Source: an uncultured Eubacteriales bacterium (GTDB taxonomy: Bacteria > Bacillota > Clostridia > Oscillospirales > CAG-272). Taken from it: a stretch of DNA of 5,117 nucleotides. Position numbers and translations under genes: made by a program. Below are positions 1 to 5,117 of the stretch, in pieces; positions within the stretch are counted from its first letter, which is position 1; every line of letters begins with the position of its first letter. Under the pieces are notes generated by a model. That model was given only the letters and a program-made list of their open reading frames with translations, did not search any database and had not been told where the DNA came from. Location of the stretch: the NCBI GenBank assembly GCA_900555785.1, contig USMO01000121.1, positions 1 to 5,117 on the forward strand, written 5' to 3'.

Positions 1-575
1 GAATAGTCCCCCAGCGCGGTCCCGTTCAGCGTCACTTCCGACACCGCATAGGTCCCCGGCACGAACCGTTCCGCATCCGCGCTGAAAAAGACGGTCGATC
101 CGGCAGGCGGCAGCAGCGCGGTAAAGGCTTCCACCGCAGCCAGCACGCTTTCATGCGACAGCCCCGCCAGCACCACTTTTTTGCCGCGCAGACCGATGCT
201 GTAGTCGCGGTCCCGGTGCAGCGCCGCGCATGCAGCCCGGCTTTCCTCGCGGTTGGTCTCGCCGACCAGAATCTCATACTCCCCAACCGCATACGCCGTG
301 TCCCCTGCACGGACAAAATCGTTCCGCACGGTCAGTGATACGCCAAACCGCTCCTGCAGGGTCCCGCGCAGCGTCTGCAAAGCGTGGTACAGCGCCTCGT
401 CCAGCCCCGATTCGGCATAAACAATCGAATAGGACGCCAGCGACGAGACCGGCAGCGCGTGCCCGGTCTCAGGTTCCGTTTCATCGGTATCCCCTGCCGT
501 CCCCCCGCTGCCGCAACCGGCAAGCAGGACCGCGCCCAGCAGCAACAGGGAAATCCATTTCCATTTTCTCTTCAT
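1..575 (-). CDS. Lipoprotein with GH20b-like alpha/beta module (5' part; runs off the left edge)
   Basis: This is an open frame of 191 full codons from ATG at 575, with no stop before the window ends. The start is set by an AAGAGG site 5 bases upstream and by an immediate export signal: M-K-R-K-W-K-W, a Leu-rich core, then lipobox L18-A-G-C21. The product should be lipid-anchored outside the membrane. Residues 22-45 form a Gly/Thr/Asp/Glu-rich tether. Residues 49-155 form an alpha/beta module: strand Y-S-I-V-Y (49-53), a helix ending E-R-F-G-V, the signature E-I-L-V-G-E-T-N-R (101-109), then Y-S-I-G-L...K-V-V-L-A-G (125-138) and a helix to L155. It resembles the non-catalytic domain preceding some glycoside hydrolase catalytic domains (GH20b / alpha-glucuronidase N-terminal type). 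The last residues, V-T-L-N-G-T-A-L-G-D-Y-S, look like the start of a second copy. The C-terminal activity lies outside the window. The lipoprotein call is firm; the function is unknown. Confidence 0.9.
   Translation of the reverse strand, partial: MKRKWKWISLLLLGAVLLAGCGSGGTAGDTDETEPETGHALPVSSLASYSIVYAESGLDEALYHALQTLRGTLQERFGVSLTVRNDFVRAGDTAYAVGEYEILVGETNREESRAACAALHRDRDYSIGLRGKKVVLAGLSHESVLAAVEAFTALLPPAGSTVFFSADAERFVPGTYAVSEVTLNGTALGDY
111..431 (-). repeat. GH20b-like alpha/beta module, copy in the lipoprotein gene
   Basis: This span encodes residues 49-155 of the lipoprotein. It shares a pattern with two segments of the gene at 3244-5117: a strand ending I-V-Y, a helix with L-x-x-x-L-x-x-R-F-G-V, the turn I-L-V-G-E-T-N-R, a strand containing V-V-L-A-G, and a closing A-V-E-A-F helix. 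The similarity is at protein level; I see no long DNA identity. The GH20b assignment rests on this strand and helix order and on recall of the family, not on a search. Confidence 0.65.
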
Positions 576-580
576 AATTG

Positions 581-586
581 CCTCTT
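581..586 (-). promoter_or_regulatory. Ribosome binding site of the lipoprotein gene
   Basis: AAGAGG on the minus strand lies 5 bases before ATG at 575. It supports that start, which is also the only one giving a compact lipoprotein signal. The leader between this site and the upstream hairpin is A/C-rich and shows no convincing -35/-10 pair. Confidence 0.75.
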
Positions 587-629
587 GTTGTGTTTTGATT
601 GTCCGGCAGCCCGCCGCCCGGCATGCAAA

Positions 630-667
630 GAACCGCCGTGTCCGCGTTTCCGTGGACACGGCGGTTC
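630..667 (-). terminator. Strong hairpin after the surface-protein gene; terminator or attenuator
   Basis: A perfect 14-bp inverted repeat, GAACCGCCGTGTCC / GGACACGGCGGTTC, flanks a 10-base loop, ACGGAAACGC. Inside the loop, C-G and G-C pairs can close a GAAA tetraloop after one A/C mismatch. It starts 12 bases past the stop of the surface-protein gene and ends about 54 bases before the lipoprotein start, the usual place for a terminator. The following T-run is only TTT before GCATGC, so termination is probably incomplete. It may instead protect the upstream mRNA end or lower expression of the downstream gene. On the plus strand no T-run follows. Confidence 0.6.
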
Positions 668-679
668 CTGTTGCCGGAA

Positions 680-3163
680 TCAGCTTCTCCGGCTCTTCTT
701 CATCGGCACCGCGACCACGGCTGCGGTCAGCAGAATTGCCAGAATCGCCCAATATCCGTTCGCACTCGACTGGCAGCCGCGTTTGCTGTCATCGGTTGCG
801 CCGGCGGTCGGTTCTTCCGACTTTGCGCCGGTAGAAGGCTCACCGGTCGGCTTGGTCGGGGTCTCGCCGGTCGGCTTTTCTTCGGTCGGCTTCTCGTCGG
901 TCGGAAGTTCCGAGCTGGAATCTTCACCCGTCGCAACGGCATCTGCGGAAACATTCTGCACCAATGCGTTCGCATCTCCCGGCCAGATCAGACCGTTCTC
1001 GGCGTAATCGTCCGGCGTCTGCGCGATAACCGCAACCGAGGAGATTGCCAGGTTGGTCCCTCTGCCCACCATGAAACCGAAGAAGGAATCGCTGGTGGAA
1101 ATGGTATTGCTGCCCTTGAGCCAGGTCACGGTCTGACCGTCGCAGGTTGCGAGGATGCGGTAGGTCTCGCGCTCCATTGCGGAGTAGGTGAATACAACCT
1201 CTTTCCCGGCTTTGACAGCAGTCCAGAAGGCTGCCTGCGTTGCCTGGTCCGTGGTGCTCGTGCAGTTGTCCAGCTCACCATTGTAACGGAAACAGGTGTT
1301 CTTTTCTCCACTGGTTTTTCCGTCCTCACCGATGGTGTTGGACTGGATGAAGACAAAGTAGCTGGAGGAAGGCTCCACAAAGCGGAACCGAATCTGCACG
1401 GTGAAATTCTGAATGTTCTTCGGAATGCCGTTGCCGGTCAGCATAACCTTCACGCCGTCGCTGGAGTTGGTCTTGACGCGCAGCTCGCCGTCCTTAATCA
1501 TAAAGGCATCCGGCTCGGCATCGTTGGTCACGAAATAGCCGGTCTTCGAGAAGTCGGTCACCTTGGAGAAATCCATGTAGTGCAGGACGTAACCTGCCTT
1601 GAACTTGGTGTCGGCAGCATCGGTGTAAGCCAGTTCCGGCTCGGCGGGCTGCTTGCGGTTCGGGGTCAGGATGTTTTCCAGGGTCTCTCCCGGCTGCGGC
1701 GGATCGACCTCACCGCGGACGCCGGAGATACGCATGGACCGCAGGACCGCCGCGCTGGAGCTGCCGCCGTCACAGCGGAAGGACAGCGTCATGCTCTTCG
1801 GATCCACCGTCAGTCCCTTTGCCGCATTCGTGTAGGTAACGGTTTTGTCGCCAAAGGTGACGCTGAAGGTGTTCATCTTCCCGTTTTTGACGTAGAACCG
1901 ATAGGTCAGAAATTCGCCGTCCGCGATGGCGGCATTCAGCGCCTTGGCGTTCGTCTTGTTCGCATCGTCATCGGTTGCGGCAAAATCCGCCCAGGAATAC
2001 AGGTCATCCGATTTGAAAACCAGCACGCTGTAGTTTTCTCCCTCCACCCGTTTGGTAAAGCACCATTGATCTGTGTGTGCATCGGGGTCAAAGCCAAAAC
2101 CGTAAACCAGATAGTTCTTCGTCTTATCCCCCTGCGCAATCGCCATGGTGTACTCATAAACATACTCGCTGTAACCGGTCATATCGTTCAGGGCAACATA
2201 CGCGCTGACATGGTCGCTATAGGAGCCGACCGCCAATCCCTTATCGGTCAGTGTCTGATAGTTTTTACCGCGATAGGTGTCCTGCAGGCGTTCGATAACC
2301 TCGATTCCAAGCGCCTCTGCCAGGTCAGCTGCCGGCGTTTCGGCGGTCAGCTGCTTTTCCGTCCAAATCGACTTGTAATCCTTTTCGACCAGTGCCGCAG
2401 TCGCATCCTTTTCGGTCACGGTCAGCTTTTCCAGCGTCACCGCCAGCACCTGATCGCTGTCGGCACGGCAGGCAAGCGTAAACTTTCCCTTTTCGGCGCT
2501 GATCTGCGATGCCGGATCGGTGTTTGCGTAGGTCACGGTAACATCTCCGCAGGAGACGATCACCTTTGCCAGCTTACCGCCCTCAACGACAAAGCGGTAG
2601 GATGCAACCTTCTTTTCATCGCGGATTGCGGTTTTCAGCGCCTTCGCGTTGTCGGCATTGTCGAATGCGTAGCCGGCATTGAAAAGCATCTGCTGATCGC
2701 CGCCGAAACGGAAGTTGGTACCGCCATTGACAATATCCCACGCTCCGCTTCCGTTTTTGTCATTCGCAAAACCGAAGAAGAGATAGCAGTTGTCTCCGGA
2801 TGCATCGAACTTCATGGTTGTCTCTACGGTGTAATCGGTCTTGCCCACCAGAGATGTACTCAGGCTCACGGCGTGGGCGCGGAAATTGACCGAGGAGAAG
2901 GTCAGTCCGGCTGCAGTCAAAACGGCTTTTGCCTTCTGATACTTCAACGAGGTCTTGTCAGCAATGCCGATGCCGAGATTCTCCAGCCCATTCGCGTCGG
3001 TCGGCTGTGTCAGATTCAAATCCTGATACTTTTTTGCAAAATCAATGTTTGCAATCTCAACCGTTTCGCCGTCCGTTCCTGCGCCGTCCGCAAAAACCGG
3101 CACGGACAGGAGGCAGGATACCAGCAGCAGGGTTGCAACAAGGATAGATACAATGCGTTTCAT
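680..3163 (-). CDS. Secreted surface-anchored protein with three LamG/ConA-like beta-sandwich domains
   Basis: The gene encodes 827 residues from ATG at 3163 to TGA at 682-680. Residues 1-25 are a Sec signal peptide (M-K-R, long hydrophobic core, V-F-A before D26). Three related beta-sandwich domains follow at about 38-252, 264-482 and 524-715. Each has an aromatic strand pair (Y-T-V-E-T-T-M-K-F / Y-V-Y-E-Y-T-M / F-T-V-Q-I-R-F-R-F), an alanine-rich helix, a Y-R-F...G-K strand pair ending in T-V-T-Y or T-V-T-W, and a final strand near the C-terminus. The fold fits the LamG/concanavalin-like group, including glycan-binding and DUF1080-like domains. I see no catalytic motif and infer a binding or structural role. 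A Thr/Pro/Glu linker (about 716-795), G-C797-Q-S-S, a membrane helix (803-820) and K-K-S-R-R suggest anchoring at the cell surface. The gene lies 80 bases after the MBL gene and is likely cotranscribed with it. An alternative start is GTG at 3223, which adds 20 residues. Confidence 0.9.
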   Translation of the reverse strand: MKRIVSILVATLLLVSCLLSVPVFADGAGTDGETVEIANIDFAKKYQDLNLTQPTDANGLENLGIGIADKTSLKYQKAKAVLTAAGLTFSSVNFRAHAVSLSTSLVGKTDYTVETTMKFDASGDNCYLFFGFANDKNGSGAWDIVNGGTNFRFGGDQQMLFNAGYAFDNADNAKALKTAIRDEKKVASYRFVVEGGKLAKVIVSCGDVTVTYANTDPASQISAEKGKFTLACRADSDQVLAVTLEKLTVTEKDATAALVEKDYKSIWTEKQLTAETPAADLAEALGIEVIERLQDTYRGKNYQTLTDKGLAVGSYSDHVSAYVALNDMTGYSEYVYEYTMAIAQGDKTKNYLVYGFGFDPDAHTDQWCFTKRVEGENYSVLVFKSDDLYSWADFAATDDDANKTNAKALNAAIADGEFLTYRFYVKNGKMNTFSVTFGDKTVTYTNAAKGLTVDPKSMTLSFRCDGGSSSAAVLRSMRISGVRGEVDPPQPGETLENILTPNRKQPAEPELAYTDAADTKFKAGYVLHYMDFSKVTDFSKTGYFVTNDAEPDAFMIKDGELRVKTNSSDGVKVMLTGNGIPKNIQNFTVQIRFRFVEPSSSYFVFIQSNTIGEDGKTSGEKNTCFRYNGELDNCTSTTDQATQAAFWTAVKAGKEVVFTYSAMERETYRILATCDGQTVTWLKGSNTISTSDSFFGFMVGRGTNLAISSVAVIAQTPDDYAENGLIWPGDANALVQNVSADAVATGEDSSSELPTDEKPTEEKPTGETPTKPTGEPSTGAKSEEPTAGATDDSKRGCQSSANGYWAILAILLTAAVVAVPMKKSRRS
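683..784 (-). other. C-terminal anchor with Cys motif (non-LPXTG sorting-like signal)
   Basis: This span encodes residues 794-827: K-R-G-C-Q-S-S-A-N-G, a hydrophobic stretch Y-W-A-I-L-A-I-L-L-T-A-A-V-V-A-V, then M-K-K-S-R-R-S. The three-part plan (short motif, membrane helix, basic tail) matches known C-terminal sorting signals, but the motif is Gly-Cys-x-Ser-Ser rather than LPXTG. Similar G-C-G-S tails are, as I recall, common in Clostridia surface proteins. Whether the Cys is cleaved or modified, or the helix is simply a stop-transfer anchor, cannot be told here. Confidence 0.7.
830..904 (-). repeat. Low-complexity linker repeat (K-P-T-G/E units)
   Basis: Residues 754-778 repeat a K-P-T-(E/G)-E/x-x unit. 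On the plus strand it appears as irregular TCGGTCGGCTT-like repeats. It encodes the extended Thr/Pro/Glu spacer between the beta-sandwich domains and the membrane anchor, probably lifting the domains through the cell wall. Such repeats are prone to copy-number change between strains. Confidence 0.7.
1019..3052 (-). repeat. Three diverged tandem beta-sandwich domains within the surface-protein gene
   Basis: The domains are encoded at about 3052-2408, 2374-1718 and 1594-1019. Alignment by eye gives matching blocks. One is A-I-R-D-E-K-K-V-A-S-Y-R-F (179-191), A-I-A-D-G-E-F-L-T-Y-R-F (412-423) and A-V-K-A-G-K-E-V-V-F-T-Y (649-660). Another is G-D-V-T-V-T-Y (206-212), G-D-K-T-V-T-Y (438-444) and G-Q-T-V-T-W (676-681). 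Domains 1 and 2 are closest; domain 3 is more diverged and is preceded by a Pro-rich joint (about 486-512). The divergence points to an old duplication. Confidence 0.75.
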
Positions 3164-3170
3164 GTGTGTG

Positions 3171-3178
3171 TTTCCTTT
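3171..3178 (-). promoter_or_regulatory. Ribosome binding site deciding the ATG start of the surface protein
   Basis: The minus strand reads AAAGGAAA, with AGGA ending 9 bases before ATG at 3163. This spacing, and the compact signal peptide it produces, make ATG 3163 the preferred start over the in-frame GTG at 3223. Confidence 0.7.
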
Positions 3179-3235
3179 CTGTATGGAATCAGATTTTTTC
3201 GGACGCGGGGTGCGATGCTTCACTCTGGTTTCCGC

Positions 3236-3245
3236 TCACCTCCTC
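3236..3245 (-). promoter_or_regulatory. Consensus Shine-Dalgarno overlapping the stop of the MBL gene
   Basis: GAGGAGGTGA, a near-perfect anti-16S match, overlaps the TGA stop (3246-3244) of the upstream gene. The nearest downstream in-frame start is GTG at 3223, 15 bases after AGGAGG, which is longer than usual. It could drive the longer form of the surface protein, or hold ribosomes that finish the upstream gene and so couple the two genes. No promoter-like pair was convincing in the 80-base gap. Confidence 0.55.
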
Positions 3246-5117
3246 AGGAAAAGCTGCGCGCATATTCCGGCGCGGAGCCAACCTTGTGCGGCAGAGGCAG
3301 AATCATGACCGATTCGTCCTCCATCAGCAGGTTTTCGCGGACACTCTTCACGTCAAAGTGGTTCCGGGGGCTGTTCCATAGCCCCTCTTTCATCACGGTC
3401 GCATACGGATTGGTCCACAGCGCCGTATCCGCCGCAATTTTCAGGTACATCTGGGTATTGCCTCCGTTGTAGCCATGGTGTGCCACCTGCACGATGTCGC
3501 TTTTCAGCGTGTTTCCGTACATCCGGTACACAATGGTCGAGGCATCGTCGTGCGCGTCGTTGAGGAACACGATCCGCTGCCCGCCCAGCGTCACGGTATA
3601 AATCAGGGACGAGGAGTTGGTCACCGTCATCACCGCCGGAGCCAGGTCCTCATGCGTGTAGAGCATATCCACCATGGCATCGCCGAACCACATCAGCTGC
3701 CCGGCATGCGGAATGATCAGCGCCGCGTCGCTGTAGGTAACCGAAATCGCCTGCTTGGCGCGCGTAATCATCTCGGTCATATCCGGCGTCACGTTCGCCG
3801 CCTCAACGTTTTTGCTGTAGGTCTCGTAGGACGGAATGTTCAGCACAACCGCCTCGACCGTCACCTTCGTGCCGTAGTGTTCGGCAAAGCCGATGAAACC
3901 GCCGTAGTGATCGACATGCGCATGCGAAAGGATCCAGGCGGCAATCACCGGTTTCCCCTCGCGCACGTTCTGTGCCGTCAGCTGCTCATAAATCGACTTC
4001 CAGTTCTTCTCGTAGTTCAGTCCCCCGTCAATGACCAGGAAACGCCCGTCCGACAGCCGGAGGATGAACGCGCAGGCACCGTTGATTTGGGTCAGCTGCG
4101 GCGTTGTAACGGTTCCGGCAGAGTCGGATTCCTGCTTGGCAAGCGTCACGTTTGCCGTGGTCTCTGCCGCGATGCGGGTAATCTGATAGAACTTGAGGTA
4201 GTTGACGTCCAGCACGTTGTAGCCGTCGGTATAGGTGGCAAACAGGTTGCCGTTCACCTCGCGCTCCGCGTAGCAGGTAAATCCAAGCGTTTTCAGCTTC
4301 TCCAGATACGTGCGGTATTCCTCTGCCGTTGTATTGTGGTACTGGACGTAGTAGGAATTGAGGTCCGACCGATTCATCAGGTCATATCCAGCCTCGCGGT
4401 ATTGCGGAATTGAGCCGTAGCCCTCTGCCGCCCGCGTTCCGGTCAGCGCCGGGAAGATCGAAAAGGTCTTGCCGTCCGAGCTTGAAATCATATTGCACAA
4501 CTCCTTTGCAGCATCCGGCAGATAGCCGGTCAGTGCAACCGTTCCGGACGCCGCATCCACCTGCAGGGTCCGGTCCATAAACCAGGAGCGGTTCGCCTTG
4601 GAGAAGGACCGGTTGGTGTCCCCCACCAGAATCTCCCGCCCGCTTCGCGTCTCAAGGTCGGTCACCGTCCCGGGCGTAAAGCCGAAACGCTCGTTGATTG
4701 CGTTCCGGATGTCCTCTGCGGCGCTCTTCGCCTCGGCGCTGTCGGCGTCATAAACGATTTGGAAACTCCGGTTTTCGGAGGAGAAAATCTCCACCGCCGG
4801 GTAGCTTTCGCTGGTATAGGAATAGCTTTGCGGCAGCGTCAGGGTGCCGTCCCCCGTCTCGCAGACAGACAGCAGATGCTCCACGGCAAGCGTGTAAAGC
4901 GCGTCATCCGTGGCAACAATCACCGCCTGTCCCTCCGCTATCCGCACCGAAAAGCTGTGCTCCGGCAGGTCCTGCCTGGCAGCCGCAGACGCAGCAAGCG
5001 AGGTATCGCCCAAGAGAATCATCGGGCTGCCGTCCGCTTTGACCAGCGTATCGGCGCTTGCCTTCAGGGTCACGCCGCAGCGGGCGCGAAGCCGGGTCTG
5101 CAGCGCGGTTACCGCAC
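3244..5117 (-). CDS. Exported ComEC-like metallo-beta-lactamase-fold protein with two GH20b-like modules (5' end missing)
   Basis: The frame is open from the right edge; numbering starts at the first full codon (5115), giving 623 residues to TGA at 3246-3244. GTG at 5073 is not the likely start, because the conserved helix pattern L-x-x-x-L-x-x-R-C-G-V begins upstream of it. Residues 1-84 are most of one alpha/beta module (I-L-L-G-D-T-S at 33-39) and 117-214 a second (E-I-L-V-G-D-T-N-R at 161-169). Residues about 240-330 form an unassigned small domain. Residues about 335-610 are an MBL fold: V-I-D363-G-G, H398-A-H-V-D-H403-Y-G-G, N500-S-S-S, F-L-N-D520 and A-H-H547-G, the pattern of the ComEC/Rec2-type group. 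A classical third-motif His is not evident. It is likely an intact metal-dependent hydrolase of unknown substrate. Export is inferred from the module resemblance to the downstream lipoprotein and the secreted neighbour; the signal peptide is outside the window. Confidence 0.88.
   Translation of the reverse strand, partial: AVTALQTRLRARCGVTLKASADTLVKADGSPMILLGDTSLAASAAARQDLPEHSFSVRIAEGQAVIVATDDALYTLAVEHLLSVCETGDGTLTLPQSYSYTSESYPAVEIFSSENRSFQIVYDADSAEAKSAAEDIRNAINERFGFTPGTVTDLETRSGREILVGDTNRSFSKANRSWFMDRTLQVDAASGTVALTGYLPDAAKELCNMISSSDGKTFSIFPALTGTRAAEGYGSIPQYREAGYDLMNRSDLNSYYVQYHNTTAEEYRTYLEKLKTLGFTCYAEREVNGNLFATYTDGYNVLDVNYLKFYQITRIAAETTANVTLAKQESDSAGTVTTPQLTQINGACAFILRLSDGRFLVIDGGLNYEKNWKSIYEQLTAQNVREGKPVIAAWILSHAHVDHYGGFIGFAEHYGTKVTVEAVVLNIPSYETYSKNVEAANVTPDMTEMITRAKQAISVTYSDAALIIPHAGQLMWFGDAMVDMLYTHEDLAPAVMTVTNSSSLIYTVTLGGQRIVFLNDAHDDASTIVYRMYGNTLKSDIVQVAHHGYNGGNTQMYLKIAADTALWTNPYATVMKEGLWNSPRNHFDVKSVRENLLMEDESVMILPLPHKVGSAPEYARSFS
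3286..4113 (-). other. ComEC-like metallo-beta-lactamase domain
   Basis: This span encodes residues about 335-610 of the upstream gene. The H-A-H-V-D-H metal motif is at 3924-3907. The set D-G-G, S-H-x-H-x-D-H-x-G-G, N-x-S-L, N-D and A-H-H-G is ordered and spaced as in ComEC-type MBL domains, and no ligand is visibly lost. This group includes nucleases and phosphodiesterase-like enzymes, but nothing here fixes the substrate. There is no ComEC transmembrane channel region in the visible part, so it is not a competence channel protein. Confidence 0.85.
4474..4767 (-). repeat. GH20b-like alpha/beta module, second copy in the MBL gene
   Basis: This span encodes residues 117-214: strand F-Q-I-V-Y, a helix with I-N-E-R-F-G-F, S-G-R-E-I-L-V-G-D-T-N-R, then L-Q-V-D-A-A-S-G-T-V-A-L-T-G and a closing helix A-A-K-E-L-C-N-M-I. 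It is the best match to the lipoprotein module at 111-431, sharing I-V-Y, E-R-F-G and the ILVGxTNR turn. Confidence 0.65.
4864..5115 (-). repeat. GH20b-like alpha/beta module, first copy in the MBL gene (N-terminal edge missing)
   Basis: This span encodes residues 1-84. It is less conserved: the turn reads I-L-L-G-D-T-S, followed by F-S-V-R-I-A-E-G-Q-A-V-I-V-A-T-D and a helix A-V-E-H-L-L. Its first strand should lie just beyond the right edge. The closing helix resembles A-V-E-A-F in the lipoprotein copy. Confidence 0.55.

Noticed and set aside
576..629. A promoter for the lipoprotein gene starting with TTTGCA
   Set aside because: TTTGCA lies at the foot of the hairpin, and no -10-like hexamer occurs at a suitable distance; the region between is GC-rich.
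830..904. TCGGTCGGCTT-like repeats as a CRISPR or regulatory repeat array
   Set aside because: The units are short, irregular and without unique spacers, and they encode the Thr/Pro/Glu linker in frame.
896..910. L-P-T-D-E in the linker as a sortase LPXTG site
   Set aside because: It lacks the T-G of the motif and lies about 50 residues before the membrane helix, whereas sortase motifs sit directly before it.
599..3472. A 957-codon open frame on the plus strand opposite the surface-protein gene
   Set aside because: Its codons line up exactly with the minus-strand codons, so it stays open simply because the real gene avoids TTA, CTA and TCA. Its translation is rich in Arg, Cys, Gly and His with no domain pattern, while the minus-strand product has a signal peptide, repeated domains and an anchor.
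3286..4113. The MBL gene as comEC itself
   Set aside because: No OB-like domain or multi-pass competence channel precedes the MBL domain in the visible part; instead there are soluble alpha/beta modules.
3475..4413. A 312-codon open frame on the plus strand opposite the MBL gene
   Set aside because: It is the same codon-aligned mirror effect. It covers the metal-binding motifs of the MBL domain on the other strand and has no recognisable features of its own.
5071..5073. GTG at 5073 as the start of the MBL gene
   Set aside because: The frame is open to the window edge, and the residues upstream (A-L-Q-T-R-L...R-C-G) continue the conserved module helix seen in the lipoprotein. There is no signal peptide after the GTG.

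Overview
The window carries three protein genes, all on the minus strand, and reads like the surface and envelope DNA of a fairly GC-rich Gram-positive anaerobe. A gut or rumen Clostridia member (Oscillospirales or Christensenellales type) is my best guess. The reasons are strong AGGAGG-type ribosome sites, a lipoprotein signal followed by a Gly/Ser/Thr/acidic linker, and a secreted protein with a Thr/Pro/Glu-rich wall-spanning linker, a G-C-x-S-S motif, one membrane segment and a basic tail. This lineage is inferred from sequence style only; no marker gene is present.

Layout in transcription order (right to left). (1) 5115 to 3244 is the 3' part of a gene running off the right edge. It encodes two copies of an alpha/beta module of the kind found before glycoside hydrolase catalytic domains (GH20b-like), then a small unassigned domain, then a ComEC-like metallo-beta-lactamase-fold domain with its metal motifs intact. 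(2) 3163 to 680 is a complete 827-residue secreted, surface-anchored protein made of three related concanavalin/LamG-like beta-sandwich domains. (3) 575 to beyond position 1 is the 5' part of a lipoprotein gene whose in-window domain is another copy of the alpha/beta module of gene 1.

The gaps are short (80 and 104 bases) and hold ribosome sites. The second gap also contains a perfect 14-bp hairpin that looks like a terminator or attenuator with a poor T-tract. No RNA gene, mobile element, CRISPR array or attachment site was seen, and no stretch over 300 bases lacks a gene.

Working picture (inference): this is a cell-surface cluster in which a large beta-sandwich protein, probably ligand- or glycan-binding, sits between two related exported proteins. 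One of these is an exported MBL-fold hydrolase. The other is truncated by the window and may be its paralogue. The substrate cannot be told from the sequence. The most distinctive points are the fusion of tandem GH20b-like modules to an MBL domain, and the reappearance of the same module in the lipoprotein two genes downstream.
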